The notes under the pieces: model-generated
The model's database searches: none
Told to the model about the DNA's origin: nothing
Seen by the model: the letters and a program-made list of their open reading frames with translations, nothing else
Made by a program: the position numbers and the translations under genes
NCBI RefSeq assembly: GCF_013377295.1
Contig: NZ_CP016180.1
Span: 1,054,001 to 1,118,000 of the forward strand
DNA length: 64,000 bases
Direction: 5' to 3'
From: Pasteurella skyensis
GTDB taxonomy: Bacteria > Pseudomonadota > Gammaproteobacteria > Enterobacterales > Pasteurellaceae
Shown here: piece after piece, positions 7,886-14,174 of the stretch
Numbering within the stretch: the stretch's first letter is position 1
Layout: each line of letters begins with the position of its first letter

Positions 7886-7961
7886 ATAAAGTTTTCTTTA
7901 TTTTTATTAAATTTTTCTTTAAATCAAACTTTACAATTAATAAAGAAAACTTTATTATACA
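7886..7961 (+). promoter_or_regulatory. Left operator region (OL-like) and rightward promoter pL
   Basis: ATAAAG-N4-CTTTAT occurs perfectly at 7886-7901 and 7940-7955, with a weaker copy at 7907-7922. The promoter TTTACA (7930-7935), 17 bases, TATTAT (7953-7958) contains the 7940 operator in its spacer. Repressor bound there would block it. This makes 7960 onward the start of the rightward early transcript. The 7627-7885 stretch before it holds the repressor terminator and otherwise AT-rich DNA with no gene that I can see. Confidence 0.75.
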
Positions 7962-8004
7962 CACATCAAAACGAAACGAGATAGATACAAGTCAAGTTTC
8001 GATG

Positions 8005-8020
8005 TTCTTTAAAAATTTGG
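8005..8020 (+). promoter_or_regulatory. boxA-like antitermination motif in the pL leader
   Basis: TGTTCTTTAAAAATTT closely resembles the boxA of gammaproteobacterial rrn leaders (TGCTCTTTAACA) and lambda nutL boxA (CGCTCTTA). It lies about 45 bases after the predicted pL start. I see no clear boxB and no similar motif in the pR leader. Confidence 0.5.
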
Positions 8021-8751
8021 GAATGAAAGAAAAACACATAATTTGATTGATGTTTGCCTATGGTGAGAATGTTAGTGAAAGTGTAGTAACAGACCTACCG
8101 CATTCAACAGAGTTATACCCAGCAGGGCAATACAGATATAACCCAAACATTAATCAATAGTGTGATAACCCTTCGTCAAGGAGACGGCAGAAGCGAAGCA
8201 TAGGCGAGAGGGTTAAAGTTTTAGTCACTACGTAAAGGGATTATTTACTTGTCAAAAGTACGCCCTGTGTAGCCAACGCTCGATATAGGGAGAGGTTGGA
8301 TAAGATGTCGCATAGTGCATCTAATGACACAAAGAAGCTAGTTTTGAGTAGAAAACTAGTGAGCTGTCTATATCGTGAGTTACGTAACCCACAAGCGGCA
8401 ATGCGTAACAGACGGAACTCTAATGCCTTTGGAGTTTGTGTAATGAGAGAGTCTTGGCAAGACGTGTAAGGTTCCACAGAAACCAACTATGCAACTTTTT
8501 AAGTCGTTATACACTTTATCTACTAGAGATTAAGTATAACTGCGCTAATTTAGTCAGATTAGCTAAGTAAATTTAGAAATAGAGGGATAATGAGTTCTAG
8601 TTAGTCACCCTCTCAACTTAAGCTTTAAGCAGAGAGTAAATACTTTAAATGACACAATTTATTTACTCTCGACTTTATGAGCGAGAGTGTAGGTTCAAGT
8701 CCTGCCTTGCTCTCATTCTAAAATGCTTTTATTAGAGAGTGTTTTAGAATG
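8021..8751 (+). ncRNA. Candidate large ornate non-coding RNA
   Basis: About 730 bases without a credible ORF are packed with nested stems. TTGATTGATGTTTG (8043-8056) pairs with 8143-8156. TACGTAA (8229-8235) pairs with TTACGTA (8380-8386). CTCGATATAG (8279-8288) pairs with 8368-8379. CTAGTTTT/AAAACTAG stands at 8338-8359. GTCTTG/CAAGAC is near 8451-8463. GTTATAC/GTATAAC encloses 8506-8540. GCTAAT/ATTAGC and AGAGGG/CCCTCT follow. The 3' part has a tRNA-like T-arm (GTAGG, loop TTCAAGT, CCTGC; 8689-8705) on a GAGCGAG/CTTGCTC helix, and then a 10-bp stem at 8714-8751. Size, phage location and tRNA-like neighbours recall the GOLLD and ROOL RNA classes. I cannot test membership. Confidence 0.7.
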
Positions 8752-8775
8752 ATTAAAAAAATACGGAGTAAAATT

Positions 8776-9483
8776 ATGAGAGTTAATGTAATTAATTTTG
8801 TAGAAAATAATGTTTTTGAAACCTGCGCTGTAAGTGAATTTTTTTGGCGCCTGAACTGTGGGAGAGGTAGTTATCCCACAGGTGATTCAGCTAGATTTTT
8901 TATTGACCCATTATTAATACCCTTTGCTACAAGTTATAGCAAAGGTGGTAATAATTGTCCGCCGAGTATTTTTATCGACAAGCACAAAATGACTAGAACG
9001 CAAAAAAATGCGTTAAAATTTTTAATACTCGGTAAAACGAGTAAAGCTCTAAAATATTTAGAGCAATTAAATGCAGATATGAAAAAAATAAGATATATCT
9101 TAAAAACTGAGCAATTTAAAAAGGCTCAGAAAAGGGGCTGGATTACAGCCAATATTGTTTATATCTTATACGGTACTAGAGATATAACTCGCATTATTCA
9201 GCCCACAGCAGTGAGTGACTATATAAAACGTGATCGTGTTTATATTTCTGAATTTACATATGTAAAAGTGCTTCACGATAAACCAATGTGCATTCATATG
9301 CTGCATTTAGAAGATAAAGATAAAATTAAGAAGTTGAAAAACAAGAAATTGCGAACATTACCAATTTTATCTTACGCTGCTTTTCATTTTGATTATTATC
9401 AAAAAGTAGATGAAATCAAAAAGATCAAATCTAAAATGTCTAAATCTTACAAAGCGGGTCGAAAAAGACGTAAGGTGAGGTAA
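8776..9483 (+). CDS. Unknown 235-residue basic protein in a hairpin-dense message
   Basis: The ATG at 8776 has a CGGAG ribosome-binding site in the same TACGGAGTAAAA context as the gene at 9942. The open frame extends upstream to 8749, but that part belongs to a hairpin. The protein begins MRVNVINFVENNVFE, is Lys- and Tyr-rich, and ends in a basic tail (KAGRKRRKVR) that could bind nucleic acid. I recognise no family. The DNA contains an unusual number of perfect local stems (8856-8881, 8921-8945, 8962-9032, 9046-9064, 9107-9129, 9136-9150). Coding and RNA structure may therefore both be selected. An open frame this long is unlikely by chance in such AT-rich DNA. Confidence 0.6.
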   Translation: MRVNVINFVENNVFETCAVSEFFWRLNCGRGSYPTGDSARFFIDPLLIPFATSYSKGGNNCPPSIFIDKHKMTRTQKNALKFLILGKTSKALKYLEQLNADMKKIRYILKTEQFKKAQKRGWITANIVYILYGTRDITRIIQPTAVSDYIKRDRVYISEFTYVKVLHDKPMCIHMLHLEDKDKIKKLKNKKLRTLPILSYAAFHFDYYQKVDEIKKIKSKMSKSYKAGRKRRKVR

Positions 9484-9506
9484 CGAACAACCGCTTAGAG
9501 CAAGTC

Positions 9507-9551
9507 AAGACATATGCTAAGCCTATTGCTACATATGTCGTTAAATGTCTT
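9507..9551 (+). ncRNA. Short RNA segment with two mutually exclusive stems
   Basis: AAGACAT (9507-9513) can pair with ATGTCTT (9545-9551), or GACATATG (9509-9516) can pair with CATATGTC (9532-9539). The two stems share bases 9509-9513, so only one can form. It directly precedes the tRNA-like element. Confidence 0.45.
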
Positions 9552-9562
9552 AATTTAAAACT

Positions 9563-9646
9563 GCTAGGGCTTAGTAGAAGCTATATCAATCATCAGTCAC
9601 TGATGTTGTGTAGTAATAGCTTGAGAGTGCGATTCTCTCCCCTAGC
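9563..9646 (+). ncRNA. tRNA-like element, class II size
   Basis: GCTAGGG (9563-9569) pairs perfectly with CCCTAGC (9640-9646) as a 7-bp acceptor-like stem. GAGAG, loop TGCGATT, CTCTC (9623-9639) forms a T-arm-like hairpin that touches the acceptor strand with no gap, exactly as in tRNA. The interior can fold as AAGCTAT/ATAGCTT around a long hairpin, or as an anticodon-like CATC-AGTCACT-GATG. T33 is absent in that loop, the T-loop has G in place of the second T, and no CCA is encoded. It is therefore tRNA-like rather than an ordinary tRNA. Confidence 0.55.
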
Positions 9647-9648
9647 TT

Positions 9649-9900
9649 CTTAATAATTAAAAGGAATTGTTATTACGGAATGATACAGAATTGCGTGTAT
9701 CTTAAATTTCCTAGCTTCGTGAATAGCTAACACGAGAACTTGAAAAGCCGTGCTTAATTCTAGATAAATCAGCGATAAATACAATAGCAATTCACTTTTA
9801 ATTATTAAGTAAGCCATCATTTCAAAGCTCTTTCTAATCCAAAGAGACATTAGTTAGCTAGCACGACGGAGAATGCGAGAAGAGAGAGCTTTGAAATGAT
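9649..9900 (+). ncRNA. Two long-stem RNA domains before the hexapeptide-repeat gene
   Basis: Bases 9649-9674 pair with 9783-9809 in a helix of about 26 bp with one bulge and one mismatch. Inside it GATAC/GTATC forms a hairpin. Immediately after, ATCATTTCAAAGCTCT (9816-9831) pairs perfectly over 16 bp with 9885-9900, enclosing 53 bases with a CTAAT/ATTAG hairpin. No ORF of note is present. The two domains fill the gap up to the next ribosome-binding site. Confidence 0.6.
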
Positions 9901-9941
9901 AGGCACTACTTTTAGTAAATTTTAGATACGGAGTAAAAAAA

Positions 9942-10781
9942 ATGAAGTACGAATTAACAGATGAAACCATCAATTATGGTGGCAGAACTCTATACAGAAT
10001 AAGAGCATTAAAGAATTTTTTTGGTGTAGAAAAAGGGGATGCTGGTGGTTATGTAGAAAAAACTCAAAACTTATCACAAAAAGGCAACTGTTGGATCTAT
10101 GGCAATGCCAAAGTATGGGGCAATGCCAAAGTATATGGCAATGCCGAAGTATATGGCGATGCCAAAGTATACGGCAATGCCGAAGTATACGGCTATGCCG
10201 AAGTATGTGGAAATGCCAAAGTATGGGGCAATGCCGAAGTATGGGACAATGCCCAAGTATGGGACAATGTCCAAGTATGTGGCGCTGCCAAAGTATGGGA
10301 CAATGCCAAAGTATATGGCAATGCCGAAGTATATGGCGATGCCAAAGTATATGGCAATGCACAAGTATGGGGCAATGCCGAAGTATGGGACAATGCCCAA
10401 GTATACGGCTATGCCAAAGTATATGGCAATGCCGAAGTATGGGGCAATGCACAAGTATGGGGCAATGCCGAAGTATGGGACAATGCCCAAGTATACGGCT
10501 ATGCCAAAGTATATGGCAATGCCGAAGTATGGGGCAATGCTAAGATCCAAGATAATGCAGTAATTAAAAACAAAAAAGACTGGTTTTCTGGCTCTAATGT
10601 TGGCCCAGAAAATGGAGCATTAACTGTTTATAAAGCTGAAGATGGCTTAATGTCTACAAGAGGATGTTTCTGTGGAACAATTGAAGAGTTTTTAGTGAAG
10701 TCAAAAGAAGTTCACGATGATAAAACCCACAATGAATACAAGCTACTAATTGAAGTAGCTAAAAGTAGTATTTTGGGATAA
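9942..10781 (+). CDS. Hexapeptide-repeat (left-handed beta-helix) protein
   Basis: The 279-residue protein has an N-terminal cap (residues 1-48) and then about 26 near-perfect hexapeptide repeats of the form G-N-A-x-V-[WY] to about residue 205. A mixed C-terminal domain (about 205-279; GALTVYKAEDGLMSTRGCF, EEFLVKSKEVHDD) follows. The repeats predict a left-handed parallel beta-helix. The C-terminal domain occurs in phage proteins annotated as hexapeptide repeat or transferase-like. No catalytic His typical of acyltransferases is visible, so a structural or decoy role is as likely. A CGGAG ribosome-binding site precedes the ATG. Confidence 0.8.
   Translation: MKYELTDETINYGGRTLYRIRALKNFFGVEKGDAGGYVEKTQNLSQKGNCWIYGNAKVWGNAKVYGNAEVYGDAKVYGNAEVYGYAEVCGNAKVWGNAEVWDNAQVWDNVQVCGAAKVWDNAKVYGNAEVYGDAKVYGNAQVWGNAEVWDNAQVYGYAKVYGNAEVWGNAQVWGNAEVWDNAQVYGYAKVYGNAEVWGNAKIQDNAVIKNKKDWFSGSNVGPENGALTVYKAEDGLMSTRGCFCGTIEEFLVKSKEVHDDKTHNEYKLLIEVAKSSILG
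10099..10545. repeat. 18-bp tandem repeat array encoding the hexapeptides
   Basis: Units of the form GGCAATGCCGAAGTATAT or GGGCAATGCCAAAGTATG recur about 25 times without interruption. Loss or gain of a unit changes the protein by six residues and keeps the frame. The array is open in several frames on both strands, which explains overlapping spurious ORFs. Confidence 0.9.
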
Positions 10782-10833
10782 ACGTTGAGCATTACAACGT
10801 AAAAGAAATGCGATTTGACATAAGACTCCGTTT

Positions 10834-10860
10834 GCCCCTGAAATTAAGTAAGGGGCTTTT
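10834..10860 (+). terminator. Terminator after the hexapeptide-repeat gene
   Basis: GCCCCT (10834-10839) pairs with AGGGGC (10851-10856), followed by a TTTTCT tract. Confidence 0.75.
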
Positions 10861-10927
10861 CTACTCTTCGATATATTTTTACTTCTAAATGAAATTAAAG
10901 ATCACTTAACCAAATAACTAAAAATTT

Positions 10928-10990
10928 GAGTGGCTAGGCGTGGATTAATTACCCAAGCCGAAAGAGTAAAACCCTATTACTTTGCCACTC
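10928..10990 (+). ncRNA. Compact three-way-junction RNA element
   Basis: GAGTGGC (10928-10934) pairs perfectly with GCCACTC (10984-10990). Inside are GGC/GCC and AGTAA/TTACT hairpins. A second stem, ACCGCTT/AAGCGGT (about 11011-11042), follows before the next gene. The 300 bases from 10782 to 11081 contain these elements and the terminator, and no gene that I can see. The start GGCTAGGCGTGG resembles the element at 17156. Confidence 0.45.
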
Positions 10991-11081
10991 TCTTATCTTC
11001 AACCAAAAACCGACCGCTTATTCCTTGCGAATTTACAAGCGGTAGGTTTCTGCAACCAAAATTCAGTAAATGGAGTAAAAA

Positions 11082-11255
11082 ATGAACATTTTCTTAGACA
11101 AAGTTAATCTACTTCTTATCGCTAGTATTGTATCTGTTTTTATTTTTTTAAACGCTCACACATACGTTGATGATGAGACAGCTAATGCTATCAACACTTG
11201 CTCACTTCAACAAAGCAAGTGGGTAACAACTAAAACAGGGGGTTATTGTGAATAA
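11082..11255 (+). CDS. Small membrane-anchored protein
   Basis: The 57-residue product has one hydrophobic segment near the N-terminus (LLLIASIVSVFIFLNA). A short extracytoplasmic-type tail contains two cysteines. A TGGAGTAAAAA ribosome-binding context precedes the ATG. It overlaps the next small ORF by eight bases, which suggests coupling. No family is recognised. Confidence 0.55.
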   Translation: MNIFLDKVNLLLIASIVSVFIFLNAHTYVDDETANAINTCSLQQSKWVTTKTGGYCE

Positions 11256-11337
11256 ATTCAATATTGGCGATTTAATCGCTGGCGTTGTGTTTCTATGCTT
11301 TCTAATCTTAGTAATACACACAGCAGGAGTTTTCTAA
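11248..11337 (+). CDS. 29-residue membrane peptide
   Basis: The GTG start lies inside the end of the preceding gene (GTGAATAA). The peptide is almost entirely one membrane segment (LIAGVVFLCFLILVI), and its stop overlaps the next start in TAATG. The position in a run of overlapping small ORFs argues for real translation, but length alone gives no proof. Confidence 0.45.
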   Translation: MNKFNIGDLIAGVVFLCFLILVIHTAGVF

Positions 11338-11567
11338 TGGTATTAAGTAGAGATGAAATCATTAAAAAAATGGTTGATGACAAGTTTAAAAACTTACAGT
11401 CTCGCATAAGTGTTGAAGAGTACTTCTGCATTGATGATGACAAGCTAGAGAAGCACTACACTGCTCTAGCTGAGAAAGAGTTAAAAGATATGGAAGAAGA
11501 TGTTGAATTAGATTGGCGAGATCCTGAAATTTTTGAGCCATATAACTATCAAGGGGGAATTAAATGA
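11337..11567 (+). CDS. Small phage protein of unknown function
   Basis: The 76-residue charged protein starts MVLSRDEIIKKMVDDKF and ends with an acidic stretch. The ATG at 11337 is chosen because it overlaps the preceding stop (TAATG). The longer frame from 11295 runs through the membrane-peptide gene. The stop overlaps the next start in ATGA. No family is recognised. Confidence 0.6.
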   Translation: MVLSRDEIIKKMVDDKFKNLQSRISVEEYFCIDDDKLEKHYTALAEKELKDMEEDVELDWRDPEIFEPYNYQGGIK

Positions 11568-11689
11568 TAGACGTAGATAAACAAAGCGAATGGGAAGACC
11601 CTGATACAGGAGTTATTTTCGTAAATAAAGAATTAAAAAACGCATTAAAGCAAAACAATGAGGAGAAACAAAATGAAAGTCTTTCTTGA
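11564..11689 (+). CDS. Very small acidic ORF between unknown gene and exonuclease
   Basis: The 41-residue product starts MIDVDKQSEWEDPDTGV. It begins in an ATGA overlap with the previous gene and ends 17 bases inside the exonuclease gene, so the whole run 11082-12350 is one tightly coupled operon. It may act only to couple translation. Confidence 0.45.
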   Translation: MIDVDKQSEWEDPDTGVIFVNKELKNALKQNNEEKQNESLS

Positions 11690-12350
11690 TATAGAAACAA
11701 TTCCAACACAAAACGAAAAAATTAAACAATGCATTGCTGAAAAAGTAACGCATCCAGCAACAATGAAAAAAGCAGAAACTATTGAAAAATGGGAGCAAGA
11801 AAGTAAACCACAAGCAATAGAAGAAGCGGTAAGAAAAACAGGGCTAAATGGAGCATTTGGCGAAATTGTCTCTATAGCTTGTGCAATTGACGATGGCGAA
11901 GTAAAAGCTTTCTATCTTGATGATTGGCAACAAGCAGACAGAGAAGAAATTATTCTAAGCCAGTTTTTTAATTACGTTAATGAAAACTACACACCTTGCT
12001 GTGACTTACCTCCTTGCTTTATTGGTTTTAACTCTGTTGCTTTTGATTTGAAATTTATACACCAACGTTCGGTTGTTAATAAAGTTAAACCTTGTGGTAG
12101 ATTTCCTGTTAATCCTAAAGCTTGGGATAACAATGTTTATGATGTAATGGTGGAGTATGCTGGTTTTGGAAAGTATATATCGCTTAACGATATGGCTTTA
12201 TCGCTAGGCATTGATGGTAAAGGAGATATTCAAGGCTCTGATGTTTGGCAATATGTACAAGATGGGCGAATTAAAGAAGTAGCAGAATACAATAAGCACG
12301 ATGTAGAAGTAACTCGTGAATTGTATAAACGATTAAATTTTATTGAGTGA
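11673..12350 (+). CDS. DEDDy-type 3'-5' exonuclease (DnaQ-like fold)
   Basis: The 225-residue protein has all three exonuclease motifs. ExoI is FLDIET at residues 4-9, ExoII is GFNSVAFDLKF around residue 113, and ExoIII is YNKHDVEVT near the C-terminus. The YxxxD pattern puts it in the DEDDy class. The ATG at 11673 follows a GAGGAGA ribosome-binding site. Directly after it come a Sak4-like ATPase and an SSB-like protein. It probably resects ends for phage annealing recombination, taking the place of lambda exonuclease. Substrate polarity is inferred from the family. Confidence 0.85.
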   Translation: MKVFLDIETIPTQNEKIKQCIAEKVTHPATMKKAETIEKWEQESKPQAIEEAVRKTGLNGAFGEIVSIACAIDDGEVKAFYLDDWQQADREEIILSQFFNYVNENYTPCCDLPPCFIGFNSVAFDLKFIHQRSVVNKVKPCGRFPVNPKAWDNNVYDVMVEYAGFGKYISLNDMALSLGIDGKGDIQGSDVWQYVQDGRIKEVAEYNKHDVEVTRELYKRLNFIE

Positions 12351-12358
12351 GGTTAAAA

Positions 12359-13039
12359 ATGAGTATCGCAACCTTAATACTAGGCGAAAGCGGAACAGGT
12401 AAATCAGCAAGTTTAAGAAATTTAGACTCTGAAAAGGTGTTACTAATCCAAGTTGTACCAAAGCCACTACCCTTTAAATCTACAAGTTGGAAACCGTTAA
12501 AAAAGGATAAAGAAACAGGTTTACTTACAGGAAGTGTATTTGTTACAGATAACCCCGAACAAATATGTAATGCCATAATGAAATCAGAGAAAGACATCAT
12601 CATTATTGACGATTATCAGTACATAATGGCAAATGAATTTATGCGTCGTGGTAGTGAAAAAGGATTTGATAAATTCACTGAAATTGGTGTTCACGGTTGG
12701 CAAGTGGTGGACTGTGCAAGCAAAGCCCATAGCGAAAAGCGAGTTTATATCCTTGCCCACACACAAAGCGATGATTTAGGGAAAATCAAAATTAAAACCA
12801 TTGGAAAAATGGTTGATGAAAAAATTACATTAGAAGGTTTATTTACCATTTGCCTACGCACCCAAGTCAGCGGTGGCGAGTATAAATTCTCAACCCAAAA
12901 TAACGGATCAGATACAGTAAAAAGCCCGATTGGATTATTCCAAGAAAGCGAAATAGATAATGATTTAAACCTTGTCGATAACGCAATCTGCGACTACTAC
13001 GACATTAAACCACAAACAACATCAGAACAGGAGAACTAA
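12359..13039 (+). CDS. Sak4-like RecA-fold ATPase
   Basis: The 226-residue NTPase has Walker A GESGTGKS at residues 9-16 and Walker B IIIIDDYQYI around residue 83. A QSDDLGKIKIKTIGKMVDEK segment before a strand-rich C-terminus resembles the Sak4 group of phage single-strand annealing proteins. The ATG at 12359 has a GTGAGGT ribosome-binding site. The position between a 3'-5' exonuclease and an SSB-like gene fits the known dependence of Sak4 proteins on an SSB partner. It could alternatively be a general AAA-type ATPase. Confidence 0.75.
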   Translation: MSIATLILGESGTGKSASLRNLDSEKVLLIQVVPKPLPFKSTSWKPLKKDKETGLLTGSVFVTDNPEQICNAIMKSEKDIIIIDDYQYIMANEFMRRGSEKGFDKFTEIGVHGWQVVDCASKAHSEKRVYILAHTQSDDLGKIKIKTIGKMVDEKITLEGLFTICLRTQVSGGEYKFSTQNNGSDTVKSPIGLFQESEIDNDLNLVDNAICDYYDIKPQTTSEQEN

Positions 13040-13040
13040 A

Positions 13041-13655
13041 ATGAGCATTCAATTTACTTACAACCAAGAACAAGCAGTTAAAGCAGGAAATTCTAACTTT
13101 ATTTCTGAAACAGGAGCATATAAATGTACTATTTTGGAAGCAAAATACAACAAAACAAACAATGGAGCGTTAGCTTTAGAACTTTCGGTAGAAACTGATG
13201 ATGAAATGAAAGGTAATTACATCTCTATTTTCTATCAAGCAAATAATGGAGAGCCATTGCAAGGCGGACATAATATGATACAAGCAATTATGGGTTGTGC
13301 TCGTATTCGAGAATTAAGTCGTACATTAAAAGATGGCAAGGATATTGCACCTGAATTAACAGGTAAAAAAGTAGGGTTATTCTTGCAAAAACGTCTTTAC
13401 ACTAAAAGTGATGGCTCAGATGGTTATCAGTTCCAAATTGTGTGTCCATTTGGTTATGAAACAGGTAAAACATTAGCAGAGTTCATTGAAAACAGACCTG
13501 CTGAACGTATTGACTATCTTATCTCACACACAAAAGACAAAGACGATAGAAGCCGCCAAGCTTCACAATCGCAACAAAATCCATACCAAGCTCAAAATGA
13601 ATTTTATGAACAACCTGCGCCTACAGGTGATATCAACGATGATATACCGTTCTAG
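13041..13655 (+). CDS. SSB-like protein with acidic DDIPF tail (DUF669-like)
   Basis: The 204-residue protein has a strand-rich N-terminal body and a Gln/Asn/Pro-rich linker from about residue 165. It ends in GDINDDIPF, the acidic aromatic tip through which SSB proteins recruit partners. The body resembles DUF669-type phage proteins rather than classical SSB. A CAGGAGAA ribosome-binding site precedes the ATG. It is the third gene of the exonuclease/Sak4 module and probably coats single-stranded phage DNA. A second SSB-type tail follows as a fragment. Confidence 0.75.
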   Translation: MSIQFTYNQEQAVKAGNSNFISETGAYKCTILEAKYNKTNNGALALELSVETDDEMKGNYISIFYQANNGEPLQGGHNMIQAIMGCARIRELSRTLKDGKDIAPELTGKKVGLFLQKRLYTKSDGSDGYQFQIVCPFGYETGKTLAEFIENRPAERIDYLISHTKDKDDRSRQASQSQQNPYQAQNEFYEQPAPTGDINDDIPF

Positions 13656-13677
13656 ATTATTTGTGTATTAAATATGA

Positions 13678-13794
13678 GACATAAATCTGTTTGTGTCTCA
13701 AAATCAGCAAAATTCAACACACAAAGAAAATAGTGGCTCAAATGTAACACGCAAACCACAGGATGATAACTTTGATGATGATATTCCGTTTTAG
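13678..13794 (+). pseudogene. Remnant of a second SSB-type C-terminal tail
   Basis: A 38-codon open stretch without a start codon encodes a Gln/Asn/Ser linker and ends in PQDDNFDDDIPF, an SSB acidic tip. It lies 22 bases after the intact SSB-like gene, behind a TGAGACA/TGTCTCA hairpin (13675-13700). It looks like the 3' end of a displaced or duplicated ssb gene. Confidence 0.7.
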
Positions 13795-13938
13795 GAGTGG
13801 TAACGCCAAAAAGGTATTAAACAGCATTTCTATTTGTTGCTCTTATAGTTCAGATGAAGACAAAAATGCTCTTGTATTTCAAGGTGGAGACCCTGTCAGA
13901 ACAAGTCAGACACTTGCTGAGAGTTTAGACACTATTCG

Positions 13939-14160
13939 TTGCAAATGGGATATAACCTGTGGTGTATTCTGTCGAGATCAAAAGGGCAAGCACTGGGCGA
14001 TGTATTGCAATTTCAGGTTTTTAATGAAATTGGCACAGCTTTTGAACTCAACTGCAATACCCCTGTTATTGATTATCACACAAATAAAGCGTGGTATGAC
14101 TTAGCAAAGGATTTCAGATGGGAAGAAGTAGAACTAGATTTGAGTGAGTATTTAGAATAA
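13939..14160 (+). pseudogene. Possible gene remnant, reading frame uncertain
   Basis: The last 73 codons before the TAA at 14158 look coding (FNEIGTAFELN, TNKAWYDLAKDF, EEVELDLSEYLE) but have no good start. A stop lies just upstream in the same frame. A second frame is open from 13763 to 14104. The simplest reading is a frameshifted or 5'-truncated small phage gene. No family is recognised. Confidence 0.4.
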
Positions 14161-14174
14161 AGGGAGTAAAGAAA

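Noticed and set aside
8241-8486. 81-codon ORF on the minus strand inside the structured region
   Set aside because: No ribosome-binding site, composition unlike neighbouring genes, and it crosses several stems of the candidate RNA.
8632-8714. A normal tRNA at the end of the large RNA
   Set aside because: The T-arm is convincing, but the D-arm lacks the GG loop, the anticodon arm is not standard and several competing pairings exist.
10099-10545. CRISPR-like look of the regular repeats
   Set aside because: Repeats are contiguous 18-bp units with no spacers and encode a protein; no cas genes are present.
9970-10563. Five further ORFs on both strands across the hexapeptide array
   Set aside because: They arise because an 18-bp repeat without stops in one frame is open in others; none has a start with a ribosome-binding site.
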